Translations under genes and position numbers: made by a program
Notes under the pieces: model-generated
The model's input: only the letters and a program-made list of their open reading frames with translations
Database searches by the model: none
Told to the model about the DNA's origin: nothing
Shown here: piece after piece, positions 17,542-26,847 of the stretch
Numbering within the stretch: position 1 is the stretch's first letter
Layout of the letters: the number at the start of each line of letters is the position of its first letter
Source of the DNA: Paenibacillus sp. SY21-1
GTDB lineage: Bacteria > Bacillota > Bacilli > Paenibacillales > Paenibacillaceae
Reading direction: 5' to 3'
Assembly (NCBI RefSeq): GCF_005222705.1
Contig: NZ_STGF01000006.1
Location: forward strand, 186,001-250,000
DNA: 64,000 nucleotides

Positions 17542-18645
17542 TTGGACAATTCATCTTCACGCAAGCCGGAACGTCAGCGTACGGGTCCGAGCAGCGCTCG
17601 TATTACGATGTGGGTTATTATTAGCCTACTGAGCATCATGATCATAGTAGCAGGCAGTGTTGCGATGTATATTTGGCTCAGTCTTCAGCCTACCAAAAAC
17701 GGCGAGGTCATCAAGCTCGACATTCCCAAGGGCTCGTCGGCCAACGAAATATCAGACACGTTGGAGGAAAACGGGATTATCAAAAATGCCTTTATTTTTA
17801 AATATTACTTGAAGCTGATCGATGAAGGCTCCGGCTTTCAGGCAGGTCAGTACGAGCTTCACCCGGGAATGAACAACGAATCGATTATCGCGAAGCTGAA
17901 CGCCGGCGACACGGTTGCAGCCGAGATGATTCGATTTACAATACCTGAAGGCTTTACCGTGCTGCAGATTGCGGACAAGCTTTCGACCGAAGGCGTAGTC
18001 AACAAGGAAAAGTTCCTGGAGCTGGCTGCAACAAGCTCTGCGTGGGGGGCGGAAGCGACGGCTTCGATTCCGGCCGCCGATCTTTTGCACCAGCGTCTGG
18101 AGGGATACTTGTTCCCGGAGACATATGAAATGAAAAAAGGCAGCACCGAGGAAGACATTATTAAACGTATGGCCGCCGAGCTTGACCGGAAGCTGGCCCA
18201 GCTGCCGGAGGGCTGGATGGATGTCATGGAGGAGCGGAAATTGTCGCTGCATCAGCTGCTCACCATCGCTTCCATTGTGGAGCGCGAGGTAGTGGTTGAC
18301 GAGGAGCGGGCGCTCGTGTCAGGCGTCATCCAGAACCGGCTTGAAGACGGGATGCGCCTGCAAATTGACGCGACCGTTCAATATTTGCTGGACAAGCCGA
18401 AGGAACGGCTGTTCAACAAGGATTTAGAGGTTGACAGTCCCTACAATACCTATAAGGTCGAAGGACTTCCGCCTGGACCAATCGCAAGCCCGAGCCTGGC
18501 GTCGATTCAAGCGGCCTTGTATCCGGAGCCAAGCGAATATTTGTTCTATGTTACCAAAAAGGACGGTACGCAAACGCATTATTTCGCCAAAACGTATGCG
18601 GAACACCAACGCAACATTACAAGAAGCGGTCAAACAGCAGGTTAG
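17542..18645 (+). CDS. mltG: Endolytic murein transglycosylase MltG
   Basis: Membrane-anchored lytic transglycosylase that cuts nascent glycan strands and is thought to set their length. A short basic cytoplasmic tail (Ser/Arg-rich, about 20 residues) precedes one membrane helix (MWVIISLLSIMIIVAGSVAMY). Next come a LysM-like subdomain (IPKGSSANEISDTLEENGII and IPEGFTVLQIADKL) and the YceG catalytic domain with the active-site Glu in LTIASIVEREV. IDATVQYLL and SPYNTYKVEGLPPGPIASP close the fold. It starts at TTG 17542 after GAGGGGG. The length (367 aa) is normal. In B. subtilis yrrL sits at the same place. Confidence 0.93.
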   Translation: MDNSSSRKPERQRTGPSSARITMWVIISLLSIMIIVAGSVAMYIWLSLQPTKNGEVIKLDIPKGSSANEISDTLEENGIIKNAFIFKYYLKLIDEGSGFQAGQYELHPGMNNESIIAKLNAGDTVAAEMIRFTIPEGFTVLQIADKLSTEGVVNKEKFLELAATSSAWGAEATASIPAADLLHQRLEGYLFPETYEMKKGSTEEDIIKRMAAELDRKLAQLPEGWMDVMEERKLSLHQLLTIASIVEREVVVDEERALVSGVIQNRLEDGMRLQIDATVQYLLDKPKERLFNKDLEVDSPYNTYKVEGLPPGPIASPSLASIQAALYPEPSEYLFYVTKKDGTQTHYFAKTYAEHQRNITRSGQTAG

Positions 18646-18686
18646 GCAATAGCTCTGCGGGGATGGAGGCTTAAGGAGGATTAACA

Positions 18687-19619
18687 ATGTTGGAGAAGCC
18701 GGAGTTGCTGACAACCGCTTCGTCGCTAGCGGAGCTGGAGCGGTTGATGGATGCCGGGGCAGATGCCTTTGTGATCGGGGAGGCCCAATACGGCATGAGG
18801 CTGGCCGGAGAGTTTAAGCCCGAGGAGATTGCGGCGGCGGTCGGGCTTGCCAAGCCGAGAAACGTGAAGATTTATGTGGCAATCAATAATTTAATGGATA
18901 ACGAAACAGCGGAGTCTTTGCCTGAGTATGTAGGAAAGCTTGCGCAGGCCGGCGTTGACGCTATTGTGTTCGGTGATCCCGCCGTATTGATCGCGGCGCG
19001 CGCTCAGGCGCCGGGAATCGGTCTGCACTGGAATGCGGAAATGACGTCAACCAACTACGTAACCGCCAACTATTGGGGCCGCAGAGGAGCGACGCGATAT
19101 GTGCTCGCACGCGAGCTGAATATGGAGCAGGTTATCGAAACGGTATCCGCGACGGAGCTGCAGGTTCAGGTTCAGGTTCATGGCATGACGAATATTTATC
19201 ATTCCAAGCGTTCGCTTGTAGGCAGCTATATGGAGCATCAGCAGGAGCCGGAGCGGCTGGGGCGCAAGGATAAGGAACGCGGGCTGTATGTCATCGAGGT
19301 GGAGCGCCAGGACGAGCGCTATCCGATTTATGAAGACGTGAACGGAACACATATAATGAGCTCTGACGATATTTGCATGATCGAGGATTTGCAGGAGCTG
19401 CTGGCAGCGGGCGTGTACAGCCTAAAGGTCGAGGGTTTGATGAAGACTCCCGAATATAACGAGACGGTTATTCGCGCTTATCGTCAAGCGATCGACGTGT
19501 ATTGCGCGGACCCGGAAGCATACGAATTTCAGGACGAATGGCTGGAGGCGATTCGCTCGGTTCAGCCTGAGGATCGCGAGCTAAGTCTAGGATTTTTCTT
19601 TAAAGAGCAAGTGTATTGA
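18687..19619 (+). CDS. trhP1: U32 peptidase-like tRNA hydroxylation protein TrhP1
   Basis: U32-family protein of 310 aa corresponding to B. subtilis YrrN, which together with YrrO is required for prephenate-dependent 5-hydroxyuridine (ho5U34) formation in tRNA. Family features are the TIM-barrel-like opening (LTTASSLAELERLMDAGADAF in part), YVAINNLMDNE, WNAEMTSTNYVTANYW and the U32 region DDICMIEDLQELLAAGVYSLKVEG. AAGGAGG stands before the ATG. It is the shorter member of the pair and lacks the C-terminal barrel of TrhP2. It follows mltG by 41 nt; the methyltransferase gene yrrM, which lies between them in B. subtilis, is absent. Confidence 0.82.
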   Translation: MLEKPELLTTASSLAELERLMDAGADAFVIGEAQYGMRLAGEFKPEEIAAAVGLAKPRNVKIYVAINNLMDNETAESLPEYVGKLAQAGVDAIVFGDPAVLIAARAQAPGIGLHWNAEMTSTNYVTANYWGRRGATRYVLARELNMEQVIETVSATELQVQVQVHGMTNIYHSKRSLVGSYMEHQQEPERLGRKDKERGLYVIEVERQDERYPIYEDVNGTHIMSSDDICMIEDLQELLAAGVYSLKVEGLMKTPEYNETVIRAYRQAIDVYCADPEAYEFQDEWLEAIRSVQPEDRELSLGFFFKEQVY

Positions 19620-19639
19620 TAGCGGGAGGCTTGAGAGAT

Positions 19640-20902
19640 ATGATAACCACCGACAACAAAACCCAGCGTTTCCAAGGAAAGCGCCATAGGCTGGCCAAGC
19701 CGGAGCTGTTGGCTCCGGCCGGCAATTTGGAGAAGCTTAAATTTGCCGTGCATTACGGGGCGGATGCCGTCTACATCGGCGGACAAAAGTACGGCTTGCG
19801 CTCCAATGCCGACAATTTCAGCTTTGAGGAAATGCGCGAGGGTGTCGAGTTTGCAAGCCGCTATGGAGCAAAGGTGTTCGTCGCAACGAATATTTATGCG
19901 CACAATGAGGACATCGAGGGGCTGGAGCACTATTTGCGCAAGCTTGAGGAGGTAGGCATCGCGGCCATCATCGCCGCCGATCCCGCTATTATTGAAACCG
20001 CCCAACGCGTTGCGCCCGGCCTTGAGGTGCATCTGAGCACTCAGCAATCTACGTTGAACTGGCAGGCCGTACAGTTCTGGAAGGAAGAGGGGCTGCCGCG
20101 TGTCGTGCTGGCGCGTGAAACAAGCTTCAAGGACATTGCTGAAATTAAAAAGCATGTCGATATCGAAATCGAAGCCTTTATTCATGGCGCGATGTGCTCT
20201 TCCTTTTCCGGTCGCTGCGTGCTGTCGAACCATTTCACGGATCGCGACTCCAATCGCGGCGGCTGCTCGCAATCCTGCCGCTGGAAGTACGATTTGTACG
20301 TGGACGATATGCCGCTCTATCCCGAGGAAGAGGACAAGTTCACGATGGGCTCCAAAGACTTGTGCATGATCGAATATTTGCCCGAGCTCATTGAAGTGGG
20401 CGTAGACAGCTTCAAGATTGAAGGCCGTATGAAAAGCATTCATTACGTCGCAACGGTCGTCAACGTATACCGTCAGGCAATCGATGCTTATTTCGACAAT
20501 CCGGAGGGCTTTGAGCTCAAGCAGCAGTGGCTTGACGAAATTAACAAGGCGGCGAACCGTCCGCTCAATACCGGCTTTTTCCTGGATGCGCCAGGGGCGG
20601 AGGATCATATTTACGAGCCGGAGGAAAAGGCGGCGCCTTACGATTTTGCCGGAGTTGTGCTTGATTACGATGCCAAATCCGGTTTCGCTACCGTACAGCA
20701 GCGCAACTTTTTCAAGCTGGGGCAAGAGGTCGAATTCGTAGGTCCGGGCGGAACCTTCTTTAAACAAACGATAACGGAGCTTACCGATGGGGAGGGCAAT
20801 GAGCTGGAAGCTGCGCGACACCCGCTGCAGCTGCTGCGAATTCGCACCTTGAAGCCGGTTAAGGCGATGGATATGCTGCGTAAAAAAAACGGCAAGAAAT
20901 AG
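19640..20902 (+). CDS. trhP2: U32 peptidase-like tRNA hydroxylation protein TrhP2
   Basis: U32-family protein of 420 aa, equivalent to YrrO. It opens KPELLAPAGNLEKLKFAVHYGADAVYIGG (in part) at about residue 22, and the conserved U32 cysteine region is seen as IHGAMCSSFSGRC with GGCSQSCRW (about residues 183-217), consistent with a metal or Fe-S site. SKDLCMIEYLPELIEVGVDSFKIEGRMKS (in part) and a C-terminal beta-barrel extension (from about residue 330) complete the protein. ATG 19640 is preferred, with GGGAGG upstream; TTG 19616 would overlap the previous stop. It works with TrhP1, 20 nt upstream. Confidence 0.85.
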   Translation: MITTDNKTQRFQGKRHRLAKPELLAPAGNLEKLKFAVHYGADAVYIGGQKYGLRSNADNFSFEEMREGVEFASRYGAKVFVATNIYAHNEDIEGLEHYLRKLEEVGIAAIIAADPAIIETAQRVAPGLEVHLSTQQSTLNWQAVQFWKEEGLPRVVLARETSFKDIAEIKKHVDIEIEAFIHGAMCSSFSGRCVLSNHFTDRDSNRGGCSQSCRWKYDLYVDDMPLYPEEEDKFTMGSKDLCMIEYLPELIEVGVDSFKIEGRMKSIHYVATVVNVYRQAIDAYFDNPEGFELKQQWLDEINKAANRPLNTGFFLDAPGAEDHIYEPEEKAAPYDFAGVVLDYDAKSGFATVQQRNFFKLGQEVEFVGPGGTFFKQTITELTDGEGNELEAARHPLQLLRIRTLKPVKAMDMLRKKNGKK

Positions 20903-20962
20903 CGCTCAATCTAATGAACAGTGCTTGACCGAAAACAGAGCTTTGCGGAGGATCAAAGGGAA

Positions 20963-21098
20963 CCTGGAGAAACGTTAGTGGTCGCCTTTAAAGCCCGATT
21001 TCTGCCCTACCTTCCATGTTGGAAAGGAATCGGGCTTTAACAGCGATCGGAAGAACCCTTCGTCCCGCAGCGTTCCCGCTCAGCTAATGATCAAGCAC
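20963..21098 (-). repeat. Dispersed ~135-bp repeat, copy A (inverted relative to copy B)
   Basis: Read on the minus strand this copy matches 49527-49660 over its whole length with only scattered substitutions and a 2-nt indel (about 90% identical by eye). It carries an internal inverted repeat (arms TTAAAGCCCGATTCC and its complement, with one mismatch here). It shows no coding potential and lies in an intergenic space, as copy B does. Confidence 0.85.
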
Positions 21099-21264
21099 CG
21101 ATTTCTGTTTTGAGCCAGATATAAAGGCAGTAAACAGCGAGGCGTCGACGGCAGTCGAATTGCCTGTTTATATTTCGAAAAGAAGGGTCTTATTTCCAGA
21201 ATAAGACTCTTTCTTGTGTATGTTAAAAATATTGGCTGGTCTTTTGTAATTTTAATGATATTAT

Positions 21265-21291
21265 TAAGTTTGTATGTAGGACTGCCGATAT
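21265..21291 (+). promoter_or_regulatory. Sigma-D (motility) promoter of the chemoreceptor gene
   Basis: TAAG (21265-21268), a 15-nt spacer and GCCGATAT (21284-21291) match the B. subtilis sigma-D consensus TAAA-N15-GCCGATAT in all but one base. It lies about 95 nt upstream of a methyl-accepting chemotaxis gene, the class of gene sigma-D controls. Confidence 0.8.
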
Positions 21292-21385
21292 AAAAAGTAT
21301 ACAACCGGTTTGCGGTCTGTACGAGCATCTGCAACCATTTATTCACGACAAAAGGCTTACACTAGCAAAGGCGGTGTGATTGACA

Positions 21386-23608
21386 ATGAAGACTCCCGGG
21401 AAGAAAAAAGAAACAAAATCGAAGCAGCCACAAAACGCAGAAACTGTTGCGGAACGCGAAAATTCAAAGTTGGGAGATTCAGTGAAAGCGCAATCAAAAG
21501 TGGGGAAATGGGCTAGCGCAGCCAAATCCTTTAGCAGCTCTATCAAGCTTGGACGGATTTCCAACCCTTTCCGCTCGGTAGGAATGAAGCTGTTTGCTAT
21601 CATTTTTTGCAGCATTGTAGCCTGTGTGCTTACAGTAGGCTTGATGGCATATTCGCAATCGAAATCGATTATTGAAAAAAAGGTATCAGCCGCCAGCTTT
21701 CAAACGGTAAGCCAGGTAGCTAGCAATCTCGACATCATTTATCGTACATATGAAGATTTATCCTTGCAAATTTTAATAGACAAATCGTTTCATGAGCTTA
21801 CTCGGACCATCGTAGACGGGGTGGACGATTACAGCAAGTTTGAAGCGTCGCGCTCCTTGTCCGATAAAATGCAATCCTACGTAATGAGCAACAATACGAT
21901 CAGCGGCATGTATTTGCTTCCTCTTGACGAGAGGGTGAGCGTAGTGACCGCCGGTTCGGCAAGCAGCGAGGCTGTGCCTGCCATGCTTGAAGCCGATTGG
22001 CTGAAGGCTACTGTGGAGGCGGGCGGCAGAGTGAACTGGATCTCCCAGCAGTCCGAAGGCTTCAAGGATGCGAAGCTGCCGCCGGTAATCGGCTTGACGC
22101 GATTGCTGAAGGACAGCTCGACGAATGAAGCCAAGTATGTGCTGTTGATTGCCGTACAGCTTGATGCGCTGACTTCACGCTATCGCGATGTTGTGCTTGG
22201 AGCGGACAGCGAAATATCCATTATTGACGAAAGCGGCAATTTTATCGCATCGCCCAACAACGAGCTGGTAGGCAAGCCGTCCAGTCTTGAGCTTGGATCA
22301 GGCGAAGGCGACGACAATGACACGAGCGGCTCGAGCAAGGTTAAGGCGCCAAATGGCAGAGAGCTGCTGGCTGTCTACCAAACCTTCGAGACGGTCAATT
22401 GGAAGCTGGTTGGCACGCTGCCAGTCAATGAGCTGGTGAGAGACGCAAAAGCGATTCAAACGTTAACCTGGATTACAGTGCTTGTAGCCGGTCTGTTGGC
22501 CGTTGCGATCGGCGCGCTTGTTATTCGCACGATAGCGAGACCGCTGGTTCAGCTCCGCGATCTGATGAATGAGGGCGCAAGCGGGAATCTCACTGTAAAC
22601 TCCACCATCAAGGAGCGTCAGGACGAAATTGGCGAGCTGTCCGATAGCTTTAACCGCATGATGACGCAGATTAAAGCGCTGGCCGTACAGACGACGCGCT
22701 CGGCGGAGGATGTGCTGCTTACCGCAACCGATTTGACGGAAGCCTCCCGCAAGACGGCTGTGTCCGCGCGTGAAATCGCAGTGGCAACGGAAGAAATCGC
22801 CGGCGGAGCGACAAGCCTGGCGATGGAAGCGGAACGCGGCTCCGATCTGACCGCCAATATTGACGCACAAATGAAAAAGGTGATCGATGCGAATGAGCAA
22901 ATGGTCGTCTCCGCAGGAGAAGTCGAAAAAGCGAGCCAGCAAGGAACGGCTTACATGGGCGTTTTGATCGAAAAAACCGGCATGACCGAGCAAATGACGC
23001 GCTCGATGGTCGAGAAGGTAGACGCGCTCAAGGAAAGCACGGGCTCCATTGTAAAAATTTTGGACGTGCTTAACAATTTGACGAAGCAAACGAATATTTT
23101 ATCGCTAAACGCTACGATTGAAGCGGCGCGCGCTGGCGCAGCCGGCAAAGGCTTTATGGTTGTAGCCGACGAAATTCGAAAGCTGGCCGACCAATCCCGT
23201 CAATCGATCGATGTCGTCGGACAAATTACGGAAAAAATCAGAGTCGAGATCGATGAAACGGTTGATGTTTTGTCCGATGCTTATCCATTGTTCCAAGAGC
23301 AAATCGGCTCCGTTAAGGAGGCGAATCAAATTTTCTTGTCGGTTCAAGGACAGATGGGACAATTCGCTCACAAGCTGGATCAAGTGACCGGTTCAATTAG
23401 CCAGCTGAACGAATCTCAGATCGTGTTATCCGAGGCGATGACGAACGTCAGCGCCGTTGCCGAGGAATCCTCCGCCACTTCGGAGGAGGTAGCTTCCCTC
23501 AGCTCCGAGCAGCTTTCCATCAGCGATGGCATGGTTCGTTTGTCGGAGAAGCTGGATGCCGTATCCAGAGGATTGAAGGAAAGCTTGTCCCAATTTAAAA
23601 TCGACTGA
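21386..23608 (+). CDS. Methyl-accepting chemotaxis protein (dCache-HAMP-MA)
   Basis: Transmembrane chemoreceptor of 740 aa. An unusually long charged cytoplasmic N-terminal tail (about 65 residues) precedes helix 1 ([20 protein letters not shown]). An extracellular sensing domain of about 265 residues follows, with a dCache-like fold ([22 protein letters not shown], in part, in its distal module). Helix 2 ([20 protein letters not shown]), a HAMP domain and a cytoplasmic signalling domain come next. The conserved hairpin tip [28 protein letters not shown] (seen in part) lies near residue 575. AAAGGCGGTG stands 9 nt before ATG 21386. The ligand is unknown. It is monocistronic, with its own sigma-D type promoter and terminator. 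Confidence 0.93.
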   Translation: MKTPGKKKETKSKQPQNAETVAERENSKLGDSVKAQSKVGKWASAAKSFSSSIKLGRISNPFRSVGMKLFAIIFCSIVACVLTVGLMAYSQSKSIIEKKVSAASFQTVSQVASNLDIIYRTYEDLSLQILIDKSFHELTRTIVDGVDDYSKFEASRSLSDKMQSYVMSNNTISGMYLLPLDERVSVVTAGSASSEAVPAMLEADWLKATVEAGGRVNWISQQSEGFKDAKLPPVIGLTRLLKDSSTNEAKYVLLIAVQLDALTSRYRDVVLGADSEISIIDESGNFIASPNNELVGKPSSLELGSGEGDDNDTSGSSKVKAPNGRELLAVYQTFETVNWKLVGTLPVNELVRDAKAIQTLTWITVLVAGLLAVAIGALVIRTIARPLVQLRDLMNEGASGNLTVNSTIKERQDEIGELSDSFNRMMTQIKALAVQTTRSAEDVLLTATDLTEASRKTAVSAREIAVATEEIAGGATSLAMEAERGSDLTANIDAQMKKVIDANEQMVVSAGEVEKASQQGTAYMGVLIEKTGMTEQMTRSMVEKVDALKESTGSIVKILDVLNNLTKQTNILSLNATIEAARAGAAGKGFMVVADEIRKLADQSRQSIDVVGQITEKIRVEIDETVDVLSDAYPLFQEQIGSVKEANQIFLSVQGQMGQFAHKLDQVTGSISQLNESQIVLSEAMTNVSAVAEESSATSEEVASLSSEQLSISDGMVRLSEKLDAVSRGLKESLSQFKID

Positions 23609-23669
23609 AACGCTTGACGCATCGCGGCAGCAGACGACTGATGCACGCCATTCCGTATCGTTGAAGCAT

Positions 23670-23716
23670 AAAGACGTTATTTGCCCCGGAGATCGATGGG
23701 GCGGGTAGCGTCTTTT
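23670..23716 (+). terminator. Terminator of the chemoreceptor gene
   Basis: Outer stem AAAGACG / CGTCTTT and inner stem GCCCC / GGGGC with a short T-run at 23713-23716, 62 nt after the stop codon. Confidence 0.7.
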
Positions 23717-23898
23717 GGCATGCCTGCCCGCTGCGTCAGTAACCCATGAGAACGGAATGTCTTGCCATGGGGCTGGCGCGGCAAGTTTGGAAGCTTGGGA
23801 AAAAGGGGAATACTTGCCGTATACAGAGATACTTGCATGGCGGGCTGCTGCTGGACAGGCGGGATGCATGGATCATCGACAAGGGCTGGTGAGGTCGT

Positions 23899-25731
23899 GT
23901 GGCAAGGAGAATGTGGATCGTATCGCTGCTGATGGTGTCCATGATGCTGTTTTACATAGGGAGGCTTGCTTGGCTTCAATTGCTTCCAGGCAGTGCGCCG
24001 TCTGCGCGCGCTGCCAGCCATGGCGGCTGGCAGCGGCTTGCGGCAGCGCAGCGCCAGCGCCATTTGATGCTTGACAGCGGCAGAGGCGATTTCTATGACC
24101 GCAGCGGCACGCCGATTACAGGCGAAACGTATGAAGCGGCCGCTTTTTTTCCGGTGGCTGCAGCGTTTAGAGGCGATAGAAGCGGCCAGGAGCAGCTCGC
24201 TGCCTGTCTTGGCGTTACGTGGCAGGAGCTGAGCGCAAAGTGGGATGCCCTGCGCGAGCCGATTTTCTGGAGCGTTGAAGGGGGCAGGCAGCCGCTCCGC
24301 CTTACGCCTGAGCAAGCCGAGGCAATCAAGCGGCTGCATGTGCCGGGCGTGAAGGTGTTGCCTTACCGCAACCGTTATTTGACCTCATTTGCCGCGAAGC
24401 ACGCAATCGGCTTTACAAGCCAGCATCCCGAATGGCTGCGGACGTATCGCTCCGAGGAGCTTAGCAGCGGCAAACGTCGGTTAAACGAGCAAATCGGCGG
24501 GGCAGGACTTGAGAAGTCATTGGACGCTCTGCTGCGCGGGCTGGGCCCGACCTCGGTATCGTATCAGCTGGATGCCCGCAACGCTCCGCTCGAAGGACTG
24601 GATGTGCGCATTGCGAAGCCGGTGAATCGCTACTATCCGCTGCAGACGATGACGACGCTGGATTTGGAGCTGCAAAACCGTATTGAAGCTTACGTAGACG
24701 AGCACGGACTGACGGAGGGAGCGGTTGTTGTGCTCGACGCGAACAACGCCGATATAGTGTCCATGGTGTCTAGGCCGGTTATGCAGCCTGGCGCTTTTCG
24801 CAGCTCGGACGGAAGCGAGTGGGAAAATCATGCGATAAAAGCAACGGCCCCGGGCTCCATATTCAAGCTGGTAACGGAGGCGGCCGCGCTGGAAACGGGG
24901 AGCGCGAGCTTGCGTGAGACGTTTACCTGCAATGGCGAATACGGCAAGTACGGACTGTCCTGCTGGAAGGAGGGCGGGCATGGAACGTTAACCTTGCAGG
25001 AAGGGCTTGCCCAATCCTGCAATATTGCATTCGCCACCGTTGCCGAGCGCCTTAAGCCTTCCGAGCTGCTCAGGACGGCGGAAGCGCTTGGCCTCGGCCA
25101 TCAAGCCGGCTGGCATACGGGCAAACGAATCGGAGCGCTGAGCGGCCCGCTGCGCTTGCTGGAGGAGGAGGAGGCCGGAGCCATTTATGCCGGCAAGGGC
25201 GACGACGCGCTGGCGCGGCAGCGCATGCTCGATGCAGTCGACGGCGGCGCGCAGGCGCAAACGGGCATCGGGCAGCGCGATGTCCGAATGTCTCCACTGC
25301 AGGCAGCGAACCTGATCGTGACGCTGCTGAACGAGGGGCGCGTCATGCAGCCGCGCCTCGTAAGCGAAATCCGCTATGCCGACGGCCAGCGGATGCTGGA
25401 GCTGCCCGCGCAGCGGGCGCAAGGGCTGCCCGGCCGAATCAGGCCGGGCACTGCCCGTGCGCTGCTGCGCGGCATGGAGGCGGTCGTCGACCACGGAACC
25501 GGTCGATCGATCCGCCAAGGGCTGTGGGCGGTGGCCGGGAAGTCCGGCACCGCCGAAGCGACACGGGCCGGCATCGCCCGCAACCACCAGTGGTTTGCGG
25601 GCTACGGCCCGGCTGCCAAGCCGCGCTACGCAGTCGCGGTGCTTGTGCTCAATCAGGAGCCCGGCAGCGCGAACCGGGCGACAAAGCTGTTCCGCGGCAT
25701 TATGGACATCGCCGCGGAACGGGAATCGTAG
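23899..25731 (+). CDS. Class B penicillin-binding protein (D,D-transpeptidase)
   Basis: Membrane-anchored peptidoglycan transpeptidase of 610 aa. One N-terminal helix (IVSLLMVSMMLFYIGRLAWL) is followed by the pedestal opening SGRGDFYDRSGTPI and a PBP dimerisation-like region (residues ~60-230). The transpeptidase domain has the catalytic SxxK at S320-K323 (PGSIFK), SxN at S373-N375 (QSCN) and KSG at 548-550 (GKSGTAE). GTG 23899 follows GGTGAGG. It stands alone and resembles the PBP2/SpoVD/FtsI group but is shorter and lacks PASTA domains, so division, elongation or sporulation cannot be chosen. The 3' third is markedly more GC-rich than the rest. Confidence 0.88.
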   Translation: MARRMWIVSLLMVSMMLFYIGRLAWLQLLPGSAPSARAASHGGWQRLAAAQRQRHLMLDSGRGDFYDRSGTPITGETYEAAAFFPVAAAFRGDRSGQEQLAACLGVTWQELSAKWDALREPIFWSVEGGRQPLRLTPEQAEAIKRLHVPGVKVLPYRNRYLTSFAAKHAIGFTSQHPEWLRTYRSEELSSGKRRLNEQIGGAGLEKSLDALLRGLGPTSVSYQLDARNAPLEGLDVRIAKPVNRYYPLQTMTTLDLELQNRIEAYVDEHGLTEGAVVVLDANNADIVSMVSRPVMQPGAFRSSDGSEWENHAIKATAPGSIFKLVTEAAALETGSASLRETFTCNGEYGKYGLSCWKEGGHGTLTLQEGLAQSCNIAFATVAERLKPSELLRTAEALGLGHQAGWHTGKRIGALSGPLRLLEEEEAGAIYAGKGDDALARQRMLDAVDGGAQAQTGIGQRDVRMSPLQAANLIVTLLNEGRVMQPRLVSEIRYADGQRMLELPAQRAQGLPGRIRPGTARALLRGMEAVVDHGTGRSIRQGLWAVAGKSGTAEATRAGIARNHQWFAGYGPAAKPRYAVAVLVLNQEPGSANRATKLFRGIMDIAAERES

Positions 25732-25767
25732 CGGTCAGCCGGACTAGAGGCACACTTCGCTCTGCTG

Positions 25768-26805
25768 TTAACGGGGGCGGAGCGACATCCTGCGCTTGAA
25801 CACGAAGGAGCGCTGAGCCCAGAAGCTGAACAGAAAAAGCGAAGCCTCGGTCAGCAATTTGGCGACAGGCAGCGGGATGTGAAGCAGCTCGTTGAACAGC
25901 AGCATCAAGCCGTAATTAAGCATCAGAATCAGAAGGACCAGCGCAAAATATTTGGGCATCGAACGCTGAGTTTCCGTTAGAGCCGGCTTTTGGAACACAA
26001 GGCTGCGATTGAGGCCGTAATTGAGCATCGAGCTGGCCGCTCTGGCCCCCCAGACGGATACAAGCAAGCTGGAGCTGACGCTGTGAAGGAGCAGCACGAG
26101 CAGGAAATCGACGATGGCCGAAACGATGGAGACAGCGCTGAACTTGACGAACGGCAGGTATACTCTCGCGGAATCCGCAAGCGGCCGAAAATGCGACGAT
26201 TCATTGCTGTTCAAATAGACGGTTTCAATCGGCTCCTCCACGATGGCATACGAAGCGGATTCAGCCGCAAGCAGTACGTTCATCTCGTATTCGAAGCGAT
26301 CGCCGGGGATGCCGACCAGCCAGCTCAGCATATGCGCCGGGTAGCCGCGCAGCCCCGTTTGCGTATCGTAAATGCGCGTGCCTGTCGCAAAACGGTAGAC
26401 CAGCCTCGTCGCGGCATTGCCGAACTTGCTGCGTGCGGGCACTTTGCCGGTGAAGCGACGGCTGCCGAGCACGATGGAGCCATGACTTTTGGCGACAGTT
26501 TCGGCAACGCGAGCGATGTCGTGAGGCAAATGCTGTCCGTCGCTGTCTGCGCACACGATACTGCCTTCCATTCCTCGGTCAAGCAAATAGGCGAAGCCGG
26601 TTTTGAGCGCGCAGCCTTTGCCGAGATTAACGGGATGGGTAAGCACGACGCAGCCCATTTGCTCAGCCTGGGCAAACAAGTGGCGGTAGCCTGCGCCGCT
26701 GCCGTCATCCACAAGGACGATAGAGTACGTTCCGTTCTGCTGTAATTGGACGATCAGCTGCAGCAGCCGCTCGTCAGGCTCATAGGATGGTATCAAAATG
26801 TGCAT
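25768..26805 (-). CDS. Glycosyltransferase family 2 fused to a GtrA-like membrane domain
   Basis: A two-domain protein of 345 aa. Residues 1-215 form a GT2 domain of the dolichol/undecaprenyl-phosphate sugar synthase type: IVLVDDGSG (nucleotide site), VCADSDGQH (DxD-like metal motif) and GDRFEYEMN. Residues ~225-340 form a GtrA domain with four membrane helices (for example SAIVDFLLVLLLHSVSSSLL and the SFWAQRSFVFKR end). Such fusions are expected to make and flip an undecaprenyl-phosphate-linked sugar for cell-surface decoration. No sugar acceptor gene is adjacent. It is 42 nt downstream of the phosphodiester glycosidase gene on the same strand, so the two likely form an operon. Confidence 0.88.
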   Translation of the reverse strand: MHILIPSYEPDERLLQLIVQLQQNGTYSIVLVDDGSGAGYRHLFAQAEQMGCVVLTHPVNLGKGCALKTGFAYLLDRGMEGSIVCADSDGQHLPHDIARVAETVAKSHGSIVLGSRRFTGKVPARSKFGNAATRLVYRFATGTRIYDTQTGLRGYPAHMLSWLVGIPGDRFEYEMNVLLAAESASYAIVEEPIETVYLNSNESSHFRPLADSARVYLPFVKFSAVSIVSAIVDFLLVLLLHSVSSSLLVSVWGARAASSMLNYGLNRSLVFQKPALTETQRSMPKYFALVLLILMLNYGLMLLFNELLHIPLPVAKLLTEASLFLFSFWAQRSFVFKRRMSLRPR

Positions 26806-26847
26806 GTTTGCCGCCTCCCGGTCATTGAATTTGATGTTTTTGCCATG

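Larger units (their letters stand above)
20903..21385. other. 483-bp intergenic region between trhP2 and the chemoreceptor
   Basis: No gene is visible. The left part holds a dispersed repeat (20963-21098). The middle has a weak hairpin with T-rich tail at 21187-21217 (GTCTTATT/AATAAGAC) that may end trhP2 transcription. The right part is AT-rich and carries the sigma-D type promoter at 21265-21291. Confidence 0.6.
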
